A stretch of 64,000 nucleotides of DNA from Arthrobacter sp. MYb214 (GTDB lineage: Bacteria > Actinomycetota > Actinomycetes > Actinomycetales > Micrococcaceae): NCBI RefSeq assembly GCF_002979865.1, contig NZ_PCPZ01000002.1:248001-312000 (forward strand). The letters run 5' to 3'. How positions within the stretch are numbered: the first letter of the stretch is position 1; every line of letters starts with the position of its first letter. Under the pieces are notes generated by a model. The model did not search any database. It saw only the letters and a program-made list of their open reading frames with translations, and was not told the DNA's origin. Positions 51,375-62,200 of the stretch are shown one piece after another. The translations under genes and the position numbers were made by a program.

Positions 51375-51404
51375 ACACTACGTGCAAAGTTGCACCCTGT
51401 GCAA
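51375..51404 (-). promoter_or_regulatory. Promoter and operator of the tetR-MMPL operon
   Basis: On the minus strand: -35 TTGCAC (51404-51399), 18-nt spacer, -10 TAGTGT (51380-51375), leaderless GTG. Half-sites: GTGCAA (51382-51387), TTGCAC (51390-51395) and GTGCAA (51399-51404) on the plus strand, forming two inverted pairs with 2-nt and 3-nt spacers. One pair covers the -35 and spacer, so binding should block RNA polymerase. Confidence 0.65.
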
Positions 51405-51430
51405 AGTGAATCCGTGTGACCTTTAACCGG

Positions 51431-51468
51431 AAATCGGCGCACGAGCAGTAGTGCTCGTGCGCCGATTT
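51431..51468 (-). terminator. Terminator of the symporter gene
   Basis: Perfect 17-bp stem, loop GTAG, 14 nt past the symporter stop on the minus strand and upstream of the tetR promoter. Confidence 0.85.
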
Positions 51469-51481
51469 CTTTCAGCAATGC

Positions 51482-52858
51482 CTACTTGGTTGCAGCTGCC
51501 TCAGCATCTGCCGCTGAGATGCTTTCATCAGCGAAGGGGTTGCCATTGCGTGGTGCGTTGTACATGTCAATGTCCAAGATGCCCTCGCGCTTGGCGACAA
51601 TGGTTGGAATCAGTGCTTGGCCGGCGACATTTACCGCGGTGCGGCCCATATCAATGATCGGGTCAACGGCCATCAGCAGGCCAACGCCTGCCAGCGGCAG
51701 GCCCAGGGTGGAAAGGGTCAGCGTCAGCATGACGATGGCGCCGGTAGTGCCTGCGGTTGCTGCCGAGCCCAATACGGAAACCAGCGCAATCAAGAAGTAA
51801 TCGGTGAGGGACAGCTCAATACCGAAGAACTGGGCAACGAAGATTGCTGCGATCGCCGGATAGATGGCAGCGCAGCCGTCCATCTTGGTAGTCGCGCCCA
51901 GCGGCACTGCGAAGGAAGCGTAGCCCGAAGGCACCCCGAGGTTGCGTTCGGTCACGCGCTGGGTCAATGGCAGGGTGCCAATCGAAGAGCGTGAAACGAA
52001 GGCCAGCTGTACTGCAGGCCATACACCCGAGAAGTACTGCTTGATTGACAGGCCATGTGCGCGGACCAGTACCGGGTAGAGCGCGAATAGCACCAGTGCC
52101 AAGCCGACGTAGATTGCAACGGTGAACTTGCCCAGTGCGCCAATAGTGTCCCAGCCATAGGTGGCAACAGCGTTGCCGATCAGGCCAACCGTGCCGATCG
52201 GCGCGATGCGGATGATCCACCAGAGGACCTTCTGGATGATCGCCAGGATAGAGGCCGAGAACGCGAGGAATGGTTCGGCCGTCTTGCCAACCTTGAGGGC
52301 AGCGACGCCCACGGCGATGGCAATGACCAGTATCTGCAGGACGTTGAAGCTGATCGAGGTGGAAGCGGTTGCTTCATCAACCAGCTTGGTGCTCGCGCCC
52401 AGACCCAGGAAGTTGGCTGGGACCAGGCCAGTGAGGAAGCCGAGCCAGTCGCCGGTCTTGCCATCGTATTCATCTGGCATGCCCTGGCCGGTATTCGCTC
52501 CGGGGCGGAAAACGGTGCCAAGAACCATGCCGATGATTACCGAGATCAAGGCAGTGATGGCAAACCAGAGCAGGGTCTGCCACGCAAGGCGTGCCGCATT
52601 GGTGACCTTGGCCAAATTGGCAATTGAGGCGACAACCGCAAAGAAGATCAGTGGGATCACTGCAGTGCGCAGCAACGCAACGTAGCTGGAACCAATGATC
52701 GACAGGGCTTCACCCAGCCCGTTGGGTTCCTCGGCGGTGCTGCCGGTGTACTTGGCTAGGAGACCCAGTAGAAGACCAACAATCAGCGCCGCAATGATCT
52801 GCGGGCCGAAATTGGTCATCCAGCGTGGAAGCTTAGATGAAGGCGCGGTAGTAGACAT
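51482..52858 (-). CDS. Dicarboxylate/amino acid:cation symporter (DAACS, GltP/DctA type)
   Basis: The 458-residue protein belongs to the DAACS/SLC1 family. It has eight TM segments, the re-entrant loops with the substrate site (SRSSIGTLPLT at HP1), the Na+/substrate motif DGCAAIYPAIAAIFVAQ in TM7 and GTTGAIVMLTLTLSTLGLPLAG at HP2. It imports dicarboxylates or acidic/neutral amino acids with Na+ or H+. Substrate cannot be assigned by eye. TAATCT ends 7 nt before the ATG, so it is predicted leaderless. Confidence 0.9.
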   Translation of the reverse strand: MSTTAPSSKLPRWMTNFGPQIIAALIVGLLLGLLAKYTGSTAEEPNGLGEALSIIGSSYVALLRTAVIPLIFFAVVASIANLAKVTNAARLAWQTLLWFAITALISVIIGMVLGTVFRPGANTGQGMPDEYDGKTGDWLGFLTGLVPANFLGLGASTKLVDEATASTSISFNVLQILVIAIAVGVAALKVGKTAEPFLAFSASILAIIQKVLWWIIRIAPIGTVGLIGNAVATYGWDTIGALGKFTVAIYVGLALVLFALYPVLVRAHGLSIKQYFSGVWPAVQLAFVSRSSIGTLPLTQRVTERNLGVPSGYASFAVPLGATTKMDGCAAIYPAIAAIFVAQFFGIELSLTDYFLIALVSVLGSAATAGTTGAIVMLTLTLSTLGLPLAGVGLLMAVDPIIDMGRTAVNVAGQALIPTIVAKREGILDIDMYNAPRNGNPFADESISAADAEAAATK

Positions 52859-52865
52859 GCGTTCA

Positions 52866-52871
52866 AGATTA
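52866..52871 (-). promoter_or_regulatory. -10 hexamer TAATCT of the leaderless symporter gene
   Basis: TAATCT ends 7 nt before ATG 52858 on the minus strand. A near-palindrome TGTTACGCAACA lies further upstream (52901-52912) and could be an operator. Confidence 0.5.
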
Positions 52872-53104
52872 GGGCGCTTTTCTTCGCCGGCGGCAGTTTT
52901 TGTTACGCAACATGACGGTATTTCGCCGTTTGTGCTTTATTGCACTGAAAAGCGGTGTCTAGGGTCACTGGACCGGCGAAATGGCGCACGATTTGTGCGA
53001 AGACTTCGGTGCGGGGACACAGATCTTCACATGGGAATTTTTGGCTCCGTGCCATTGTTGCTGGACTAATCGCCGTGACTGTGCTTGAAGAAGCATCGCT
53101 CACT

Positions 53105-53569
53105 TCACGCAGTTTGCTTTCGTATCCTGGACGCGAGCATGCCGCGCAGGGCGACCAGCAAGCAAGTGGCAGTTCCTCCCAGTGCCGCCCCGCCGGCAAC
53201 GGCAAGGACGACACCGGGACCGTCAGCGCCGATAAACCCCAAGAGGTGAATTCCGAGTCCCAGGACCAGCAGGGTTGCTGCAGCGGCGGCGCAACTGGCG
53301 ATGCTGAACCAGTGCAGTGAGCTGGCCTGGTAGAAGGTTCGGCGCCGAAGCTTCGATATGAGGATCCAAAAACAAATGAGGACAATCTGCAGGCAAGCAA
53401 GCCCGGCCGTCACTGCGCACCGGTACGGGGTCGCCAGATGGGCCACTTCGGGATGAATGTAGATGGTCTCCTCGATGAACATCGGCAAAATCAGCACTTG
53501 GCCAAGGAGCACCCCGAGGAAGATTGCGATGAGCGCGATTCGGGCGGGTAAAACTGCGAGACTGGTCAT
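53105..53569 (-). CDS. DUF2975-like four-TM membrane protein
   Basis: The 154-residue protein has four TM segments (about residues 11-32, 53-71, 86-112 and 118-141). The segment pattern and length resemble DUF2975 proteins, but the usual partner, a small Cro-type HTH gene directly downstream, is not present. Function unknown. It is preceded by an AT-rich region and ends in the middle of a gap with no further gene until the symporter. Confidence 0.6.
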   Translation of the reverse strand: MTSLAVLPARIALIAIFLGVLLGQVLILPMFIEETIYIHPEVAHLATPYRCAVTAGLACLQIVLICFWILISKLRRRTFYQASSLHWFSIASCAAAAATLLVLGLGIHLLGFIGADGPGVVLAVAGGAALGGTATCLLVALRGMLASRIRKQTA

Positions 53570-53758
53570 CTAATGATTTTCGGCTATTATCTATCGTTAA
53601 TCAATAATTTCTTGTTGTTTTTCCCTGGAATATAGAGCTGGGCTCTTCAGTGCTGCTTCCGTGATCTTGACCTGTCGGAACCATATGGAAAGGTAGAAGC
53701 CAGCAAGGCGTGGGAAATCCCTGGTTGCTGCATGGGCCGGAACTGAAAGAAGGAAATA

Positions 53759-54148
53759 ATGCGGGTTTATATCACTAGTGTGTGCGTGGATGATCAGGCG
53801 AAAGCTAAAGCGTTCTATACCGAGGTGCTGGGCTTCAAAGTCAAGCACGATATCCCTGTGGGCGAATACAGCTGGCTGACCCTTGTTGCAGCGGACCAGG
53901 AGCAAGGTCCTGAAGTGCTTCTGGAGCCTTCAGCACACCCTGCCGTTGGGCCGTACCGTTCAGCACTGAAAGCAGACGGCATCCCGGCAACTTCCTTTGC
54001 CGTTGATGATGTCCAGGTGGAATTCGAGCGTCTTAGCTCACTGGGCGTGAAGTTCACGCAAGAACCGACGGATGCCGGACCCGTCGTGGTTGCGACCTTT
54101 GATGACACGTGTGGCAATCTGATCCAGATTTCCAGCTACAAGGGATAA
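53759..54148 (+). CDS. VOC family (glyoxalase/bleomycin-resistance fold) protein
   Basis: The 129-residue protein has the paired beta-alpha-beta-beta-beta modules of the VOC superfamily: ITSVCVDDQAKAKAFYTEVLGFKVKHD, then ATSFAVDDVQVEFERLSSLGVKFTQEP and a C-terminal FDDTCGNLIQISSY with the conserved metal-site Asp/Glu region. Substrate is unknown; it may be a lyase, dioxygenase or binding protein. AAGGAAA sits 4 nt before the ATG. Confidence 0.85.
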   Translation: MRVYITSVCVDDQAKAKAFYTEVLGFKVKHDIPVGEYSWLTLVAADQEQGPEVLLEPSAHPAVGPYRSALKADGIPATSFAVDDVQVEFERLSSLGVKFTQEPTDAGPVVVATFDDTCGNLIQISSYKG

Positions 54149-54154
54149 AACGAA

Positions 54155-54184
54155 TGGCGGTCCTGCCAATAAGCAGGACCGCCA
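54155..54184. terminator. Bidirectional terminator between the VOC and DUF885 genes
   Basis: Perfect 12-bp stem with a 6-nt loop (CAATAA) between convergent stops at 54148 and 54202. Confidence 0.75.
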
Positions 54185-54201
54185 AGCCGATTTCCTGGAG
54201 G

Positions 54202-55869
54202 CTACTTCACTAGGGCGCGCTTCAAGATATCCAGGCCAACTGAACCGAGCTTCAACGCCGCGGTATGGAATTCCTTGAGCGAGAAGTCCTCGCCCTCGGC
54301 GGCCGCGAGATCGTCGCGGATCTGCTCCCAGAGCCGTTGGCCGATCTTGTAGGACGGAGCCTGGCCTGGCCATCCCAAATAGCGGTTGTACTCGAAGTCC
54401 AGCTGACCCGTGGACATGTCCAGATTCTTCTCCAGGAACTCATAGCCGTTTTCGGCGTTCCAGGTGCCGGTGCCCCACTGCGCAGGAACTTCCAAGCCCA
54501 GGTGAACTCCTATATCAAAGACCACTCGCGCGGCTCGAATGCGTTGCGCATCGAGCATGCCCATGTAATCGCCCGGGTCATCGAGGTAGCCCAGCTGGTG
54601 CATGAGGCGTTCGGAGTACAGCGCCCAGCCTTCGCCCTGGCCGGAAACCCAGCACATCAATCGGCGCCAGCTGTTGAGCGTGGAAGCCTGCATTTGGGCT
54701 GTACCGATCTGCAGGTGATGGCCGGGAACGCCCTCGTGATAGACGGTGGTGAGCTCGGCCCACGTGGTGAATTCATCTTCTCCAGGCGGAACCGACCACC
54801 ACATCCGTCCCGGGCGGCTGAAGTCTTCTGATGGGCCGGTGTAGTACACGCCGCCATCCTGGGTCGGAGCGATCATGCATTCGATGCGGTCCATTGGCGC
54901 CGGGATGTCAAAGTGCTTGCCCGACAAGTCCGCCATGGCCTGGTCAGCCTTGCCCTGCATCCACTCCCGCAAGGCGTCGGTGCCTGAGAGCTTGCGCGCC
55001 GGATCCTCGTTGAGGATCTTCTTGGCTTCCTCGATCGTGGAGCCCGGCTTGATCTGCTGGGCGACGCGCCGCTGCTCGGCGATGATGGCATCGAGTTCGC
55101 CGACGCCCCAGGCATAGGTCTCTTCCAAATCCACTGCGGCGCCCAGGAAACGGCGGGACATCAGCGAGTAGTACTCTCGGCCCACCGCGTCTTCGGCCGG
55201 TGCCTGTGCCAGGAGTTCATCTTGCAAGTACGCGGTGAGTTTGCGGTAGGCCTTCTTCGCGGCTTCGGCTCCGGCTTCCAGCTGTGCTTGCAAAGTGGTA
55301 TCCACTGCGGTGCCGGAGGTGGCCAACTGGTCGAAGAATCCGCCATCCTTGGCGTAATCGGTGGTTTGCGTGATCACTATGGACACTTGGCGCTGCGCCG
55401 CAACCAGATCATTTGAAGCGGAATCACGCAAAGATGCGATGTAGCCGTCAATCGCAGCCGGAATGTTGGACATTCGCTGGGCGATGAAAGCGTAGTCCTC
55501 GGAGGACTCCTGCGGCATCAAATCGATGATTGAGCGGATTTCCTGTGCCGCGCTGGCGATATTGTTCAGCTCGGTGCGCCCGGTGAACAGGATTTCCAGT
55601 TCGAGGCTCAATCGCTCGGTCATCGCGTCAAGCGAGACTTCGTCAATTGCGTCGACCGCAGTGGCGTTGGCCAATGCGCCCAAAGTCTCCCGCAGTAAGC
55701 TGATCTGCTGGGTGGTGCCAGCAGGGGAGTAGTCGCCATAGGTGGTCTCGTAGCCTGGCAAGCCAAGGGAAACTCCCCATTCCGGGGTCAGTTCAAGGGA
55801 CTTGGCGAAGAAGGCTTCGGCGATCTGGTCGATTGCCGAAGGCTCGCGGTGCGGTGCAGAGGATGTCAT
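54202..55869 (-). CDS. DUF885 domain protein (putative zinc hydrolase)
   Basis: The 555-residue soluble protein is of the DUF885 family. It shows the zinc-site motif HEGVPGHHLQIG (HExxxH type), then GEGWALYSERLMHQLGYLDD and a C-terminal RYLGWPGQAPSYKIGQ. The fold resembles M32/M3-like metallopeptidases; peptidase activity is inferred. No signal peptide is seen, so it is probably cytoplasmic. TACTGT ends 7 nt before the ATG, supporting a leaderless mRNA. Confidence 0.87.
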   Translation of the reverse strand: MTSSAPHREPSAIDQIAEAFFAKSLELTPEWGVSLGLPGYETTYGDYSPAGTTQQISLLRETLGALANATAVDAIDEVSLDAMTERLSLELEILFTGRTELNNIASAAQEIRSIIDLMPQESSEDYAFIAQRMSNIPAAIDGYIASLRDSASNDLVAAQRQVSIVITQTTDYAKDGGFFDQLATSGTAVDTTLQAQLEAGAEAAKKAYRKLTAYLQDELLAQAPAEDAVGREYYSLMSRRFLGAAVDLEETYAWGVGELDAIIAEQRRVAQQIKPGSTIEEAKKILNEDPARKLSGTDALREWMQGKADQAMADLSGKHFDIPAPMDRIECMIAPTQDGGVYYTGPSEDFSRPGRMWWSVPPGEDEFTTWAELTTVYHEGVPGHHLQIGTAQMQASTLNSWRRLMCWVSGQGEGWALYSERLMHQLGYLDDPGDYMGMLDAQRIRAARVVFDIGVHLGLEVPAQWGTGTWNAENGYEFLEKNLDMSTGQLDFEYNRYLGWPGQAPSYKIGQRLWEQIRDDLAAAEGEDFSLKEFHTAALKLGSVGLDILKRALVK

Positions 55870-55876
55870 GTAACTA

Positions 55877-55882
55877 ACAGTA
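55877..55882 (-). promoter_or_regulatory. -10 hexamer TACTGT of the leaderless DUF885 gene
   Basis: TACTGT ends 7 nt before ATG 55869 on the minus strand. Confidence 0.5.
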
Positions 55883-56131
55883 GTTGATATGAAAGATTTG
55901 TTGAAGACTTTTGCGCAGGTTCGTTCTGAACTGCTTCCGCGGTCGTCTAGCAGGTGCTTCCAGGCGCGGGTTATGCCGCTGGACCTGCCGAAAAGGAATC
56001 AAAGGGCATCTGCGGTCGCATAGGCGGTTCCCGCTGATGAAGATGAAGCACGCGAATTGTATTGCGTTGATGAATCGCCCAGTCAGTGCCCATGGGGAGA
56101 ACTCTCCATGGCGGAGGTTTTGTCAGTTCGT

Positions 56132-56137
56132 TAGAAT
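56132..56137 (+). promoter_or_regulatory. Candidate -10 (TAGAAT) of the Ig/Fn3-MoxR-DUF58 operon
   Basis: TAGAAT about 83 nt before the start of the giant gene; no clear -35 at 17-18 nt, so evidence is weak. Confidence 0.35.
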
Positions 56138-56220
56138 TGGAGGGCGTTGAGTCTGGCTATGGGGAATAAGGCCGGATTCTGGCGCACACTCGTACCAGCA
56201 AACCAAGGACTGACCTCTAG

Positions 56221-59200
56221 ATGGCCAAAGCCGCTTCGACCGGATGGACCGGACTGCTCAAAAGCACCGGGTTCAAGGTGACTGCGATCCCAGTCGTGGC
56301 GGCCCTTGCCGTCACCGGCGCCATTATCTATCCGGGCTTCGAAACAGCTGACGTGGAACTCAACGACGGTGGTGTCTGGGTAGTCAATCAGTCCGAAGGC
56401 AAGATCGGGCATGTCAACTACCAGTCGCGCACCATCGACGGTGGCGTTGCCACCCCGCTGGCCAACTATGACCTGGTGCAGCATGAAGAAAGCGTGCTGG
56501 TACGCAACCTGGAACAGGCCTCGCTGACCACTATTGACCCCGCGATGGTGCAATTTGCTGGCGATAACAACCTGCCAGCCAACTCATCCTTCTCCTTCGG
56601 TGCGTCCGTTGTCGCCGTCACCGACGCGGAACACGGAACTGTCCAGGCCAGCAACCTCGAACAGATTGCCGATTTCAAGGGCGAAGGCGCCGAACCGCTG
56701 ATCGAGTCCAAGGGCGAAGTCGCCGCCGTGGTTGGCGCCGACGACACCATCTGGGCCGCTGACCTCGGCGCAGGAACCCTTTCCAGCTTCACCCTGGACG
56801 ACGACGGGAAAGCCGAACTCGCCCAGGAATTCGAAATTCCGGAACTGGCCGAGATGAAGGAGCCGCAGCTTTCGGCCGTCGGCAAGATCGGCGTGGTCTT
56901 CGATGAAGCCACCGGCGAACTGGTCACCTCGGAGGGCAACTCCGCAATTCTCGAGAATCCTGCCAACGCCCGGATCCAGTCTCCGGGCCCGGAAGCCGAG
57001 AACATTGCTGTGGCCCTGGACCAGTCGCTGGCAACGGTGAGCCTGTCCGGCAAAGCCACCAACTATGAGCAGCTGGAAACCGCTGGCACCCCTATCCAGC
57101 CGGTGCGCGTGGGAACGTGCACCTACGCGGCCTGGCAGACCAGTGGCGAGTATCTGCGCTTCTGCGATGACCCGGCACATAACCAGAGCACCGCAATTCC
57201 GGAAATGCCAGAAGGCGCTGAACTGGCGTTCCGCGTCAACCGGGACGTGGTCGTGCTCAACGACGTGCATTCGGGGCAAGTCTGGTTGGCCAATGAAGGC
57301 ATGGAAATCGTCAGCAACTGGAGTGATCTGGAACCGCCTGCTGGCAAGGGCGAAGCCAAGGAAGAAGAAACCAAGGAAATCACCGACGCCATCGAGCTGC
57401 CTAACCGCACCGAGGAAAACAAGAAGCCGATCGCCGAGGACGACAGCTATTCGGTACGCCCCGGCCGCACCACCTTGCTGCCGGTGCTCTATAACGACGT
57501 GGATCCGGACGGCGATTTGCTGACCGCGAACCTGGAAGGCGCTGCGCCCTCGGTAGGTGCCGTGCAGCCGGTCCATGACGGCACCGGATTCCAGATTGTG
57601 GTCCCCGAAGATGCCAGGGGCGGCGCGAGTTTTTCCTACACCACCAAAGACGGCCGCGGGGGACAGGACACCGCGACCGTCAAGCTGAACGTGGTGGACG
57701 ATGAAACCAACAAGGCTCCGGAACAAAAGCGCACCACCGTGCTGCGCGTGCAGCAGGGCGAGTCAGTCAGCCACAACGTGCTCGCTGACTGGACCGACGC
57801 GGAAGGCGATGACCTCCGCTTGCTCGGTGGAACCTCCGATGGCGATGACGTGATCCGCGTCCAACCCGATGGCACCTTGACCTTCCAGGATGACGGAAAG
57901 AAGCTGGGGCAAAAGGAATTGGCCATCCAGGTTTCCGACGGGCAGGAGGGCACCAAGGGCCGGGTACTGATCGAGGTCTTGGCCGACGCCACCGTGAAAC
58001 CGGTGACCGCGACCGATCATGTGGTGGCCAATATCAATGAATCCGCCAGTTTCTCCCCGCTGGACAATGACACTGATCCCAGCGGAGACGGACTGCGGCT
58101 GGCCGGGGTGGATGATGTTCCCGGGTTGGAAATCAAAACCAACGCACAGACCGGAACCGTGACCGCGCGCGCCGAACGCGCCGGAACCTACTACGTTGAA
58201 TACATGGCCACCAACGGCCCGGCCAGCGCCCCGGGCCTGGCCCGCATCGATATCAAGAAGCCGGAAGAAAATGCCGAGGATCCGATCGCGGTACGCGATG
58301 TCGCCTTGCTGCCTGCCGGCCAGGATGTACTGGTCAACGTGCTGGGCAACGACACCGACCCGGCCGGTGGCGTACTGGTGGTAACCGGCGTGCAGACCGC
58401 CAGCGACAAGCCGTTCTCCACCTCCGTAGAACGCAATACCTTTGTCCGCATCACCGACGTGCGCGGCCTCACCGACCCGACCACCATTAGCTACACCGTG
58501 TCCAATGGCTCTCGTGAAGCGACCGGTTCCATCCGCGTGATTCCGATTCCGGCACCACCACGCATGGATCCGCCGCAGGCCAACCCGGACACCGTCACCG
58601 TCCGCGAGAACGACGTGGCCACCGTCAAGGTTCTGGAAAACGACATCCACCCGAACGGCGGAGAGCTGCTCTTGCGTCCCGAGCTGGAAGAAGCTGATGA
58701 TCTGGGAGAAGGGTCCCTGATCTCGGTTGCCGACGAAACGATTCGATTCCGCGCCGGCGACTTTGGCGGCAAGGCCAAGCAGGTTTCCGCGGTCTACACC
58801 GTGGCAGGACCTGATGGCCAGGAAACCAGCGCCAGCGTCACCTTCAACGTCCTGCCCGAGGCAGAAGCCAATGACCTGGAAAAGAACACCCCGCCGAACC
58901 CGGAACCAGTCACCGGGCGGGTCTTCGCCGGCTCCAGCACCAACGTGCTGATCCCGATTGACGCTATCGACCCCGATGGCGACTCGGTCTCCCTCGTGCA
59001 ATTCGGCGATTCCCCGCGCATGGGCACCGCGAAGATCCGCGGGGCCTCCATCGACTACACGGCCAACCCCGATGCCTCGGGCACCGATGAATTCAGCTAC
59101 GTGGTGGAAGACCGTTTGGGTGCCCGCGCCACCGGCACGATCAAGATCGGCGTGGCACCGCTTGCCGAATCGAATAATTCCCCGGTTGCCGTCAACGACT

Positions 59201-62200
59201 TCTTGACCGTGCGCCCCAACCGCCCGGTGGCGGTGGACGTGATGGACAACGACACCGACCCGGATGGCGACCCGATCGCCTTGATGAGCGAAGTCTCCAC
59301 CGAAGCCAGCATGGAGGTGGAAGTCATTGACGGCCGCGTCACCCTGACCTCGCCCCCGGAAGACGGCAACGTTTCGGTGCGCTACATGATTTCCGACGGC
59401 CGCGGCGGCACCGCGGCGGGCACGCTGAGCATCAAGTCCGATCCAGAGGCCCAGCTGCTGGCGCCCATTGCCCGCGATGACCGGGTTTCCTTGGAAGAAG
59501 TCATCGGCGATGAACAAGTGACCGTAGATATCTTGCGCAATGACGAGGACCCGGATGGCAGCTCCAGCGAATTGGAGATCAGCTTGCCGGATAACCCGCC
59601 TACTGCCCAAGTCACCGAAGATGGCCTGGTCGTCACCGCCACCGAGGACGCGCAGATCATTGCCTACACGCTGACCGACCCCGACGAACTGGCGTCCACT
59701 GCCTTCGTCCATGTGCCAGGCACCGCTGGAGCGCGGCCAATCCTGCGCAGCGGGCTGAATCTGCAGGTCGAGGCGGGACAGGTCCTGCCACTGAACCTGG
59801 ATGACCTGGTCCTCGTCCGCGAGGGCCGCACCCCGCGCTTGACCACCGAAGAGTCGGTGGCCTCGATGCCGCAGAACGACGGCGAGCTGGTCAAGTCCGC
59901 CACAGAACTGTCCTTCCGTGCACCGGTTGATTTCGACGGCTCGGCTACCGTCAGCTTCGAAGTCACCGACGGCACCGGCCCCGACGATGAAATGGGCCTG
60001 AAGTCCAAGCTGACCCTGCCAATCAATGTCACCCCGGCTCCACGCCAGGATGATCCCGACGAGCGCCAGAACCAGAACGAAGAAGGCCAGCCGGAGGAGG
60101 AAGAGCCAGAGGAAGAGGAAGAAGAGCAGCCGCAGGAGGAGAACTTCGCTCCGACCCTGCAGGCCAATGCCTTGGCCGTGGGCCAGGGCGAGGAGCCAGC
60201 CTTCCTGGACCTGCGCATGGCCGCCAACGATGCCAATGAAGACGACGTTCCGAAGTTGAAGTTCGCCATCTCTTCGGTGGATATCCAAGGTGTCCAGGCC
60301 GAACTGGTCGAAGAGCATAACCTGAAGGTCAGCGCCGGAGCTTCGACCCCGAAGGGCACCACCGGTACCGTCACCGTCACGGTCAGCGACGGTGTGAACC
60401 CGCCGGTTCCGGCCGCCATGAACATCACCGTGACCGGCTCGGTCCGCGAGCTGCCGGTAGCTGTGGCCGATAACGTGGCCGATGCGGCCCAGGGCAAGAC
60501 CGAAGTGGTCGATGTGCTGGCCAACGACCACAACCCGTACGCGGATGAAGGCCCGCTGCGCCTGATCAACGCCCGCGCCCTGGAAGACACCGGGGAAGTG
60601 GAAACGAGCGGCGACAAGGTATCCATCACCCCGAAGGACAACTTCGTGGGCACCATGCGGGTGGAATACACCATTGGCGATGTCACCGAAGACGTGGCAC
60701 GCAACGTCATCGGTACCGTGACGCTGAACGTCAAGGGCGCCCCGGAAGCCCCGGGCCTGCCACGCGTCCAGTCCACCGGGGATGAGAAGGCTGTGCTGCA
60801 GTGGGATCCACCGGCCAACAACGGCTCGCAGATCACCCACTACACCGTGACCGGCGGCGGGCACACCCAGCGGTGCGCCACCACCACCTGCACCATCACC
60901 CCGCTGGCCAACGACACCGTATACAACTTCACGGTGACCGCCGCCAACGAGATCGGCCAGTCCCCGGCCTCGGCGCCGTCAGCCGATGCCCGACCGGACG
61001 TGGAACCCGAACAGCCGGCCGCCCCGACCGGCACCGACGGCGACCAGCAGGCGGCCTTCAAGTGGACTGCCCCCGCCAGCCGGGGTTCGGCCATCCAGAG
61101 CTACACCTTGGAGATCTCCCCGGCACCGGCCAACGGCGTCACCCAGGTCACCGGCATTACCGGCACTTCCTATACCTGGAAGGGCCTGAAGAACGGCACC
61201 GATTACCAGGTCCGCGTGCGTGCGGTGAACAAGGCGTCCAAGCCATCGGCCTTCAGCGCCTACTCGGCAGCCGTGACCCCGGCTGGCAAGCCGTTCAAGC
61301 CGTCCGCCCCCACCGCGGCCCGCAAGGAATCCGCGGTGGATGGCGGCGTGGTCAACGTCGCCTGGAACGCACCGGGCACCAATGGAGCACCGATCACCGG
61401 CTATGCCCTGCGCGTCTACAAGTCCGGAACCCTGGAGAAGACCATTGGCTCCATTGCGGCCAATCAGACCAGCCAGTCGGTCACCGGCCTGAGCACCTCG
61501 GGTTCCTACACCTTCACCATCGCGGCAACCAACCGCAAGGGCAGCTCGGAACAGAGCTCGAATTCGGTGGCGGTGACCCCGTACGGGCGTCCAAAGGCCG
61601 TGTCCAGCGTGAGCGCCAAGGCCACCGGCGCCAATCGCATGGTGCAACTGGGCTTCCAGGCTCCTGCGGCCAACGGCTCGAAGATCACCGGATACCAGTA
61701 CTCCGCCGATGGCGGAGGGTGGCAGTCCTTCGGCGGCCCCGGCTCGGTGATCGACACCGGTTCCAACGGCACCGCGCATACCTGGCGCGTGCGTGCCTTG
61801 AATGCTGCCGGCCCGGGAGACCCCAGCCCGGCCAGCAACCAGACCAGCGCCTACGGTCCGCTGCGCGATAACGCGAAGATTTCCTCGTCGCATGGCGATA
61901 ACTGGATTTCCTTCAGCTGGAATACAGCCGCCGGCGAATCCAACGGACGCAAGGTCACCCAGACGGTAGCCATTGACGGGTCTAACACGGCTAACGACGG
62001 TACGGAGAAGGTCAGCAACCTGGGCTACTCCACCAGCCGCACCCTTAAGATCGTGGCCACGGATACCGAAGGCCAGAGCAAGTCCTGGTCCAAAACGGAT
62101 CAGACCAATCCTAAGCCGGCCCGTTCGGTGAAGCTGTCCGAAGGACCGTTGTACAACGGCTACGCGAACTCCACCTGCCCGCCGAACTGCTACAAGTACC

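Larger units (their letters stand above)
55870..56220. other. Intergenic region upstream of the giant surface-protein gene
   Basis: No gene is supported (the frame at 55911-56150 has no ribosome site or family resemblance). The left end holds the -10 (TACTGT, 55882-55877) of the divergent DUF885 gene. The right part has a TAGAAT at 56132-56137 that would start transcription near 56144, about 77 nt before the ATG. Confidence 0.55.

Noticed and set aside
52901-52912. TGTTACGCAACA near-palindrome upstream of the symporter as an operator
   Set aside because: It has central mismatches and lies more than 30 nt upstream of the -10; mentioned with the promoter but not claimed as a separate site.
55911-56150. 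79-codon frame upstream of the giant gene
   Set aside because: Arg/Cys-rich composition, no Shine-Dalgarno and no -10 box at leaderless spacing.
57763-60864. 1033-codon open frame opposite the Ig/cadherin repeats
   Set aside because: It mirrors repeat structure of the coding strand (Asp/Gly-rich codons read in reverse) and has no domain.
60801-61871. Long arginine/glycine-rich frame inside the Fn3 region
   Set aside because: It is an off-frame reading of the Fn3 repeats; the in-frame gene is continuous across it.
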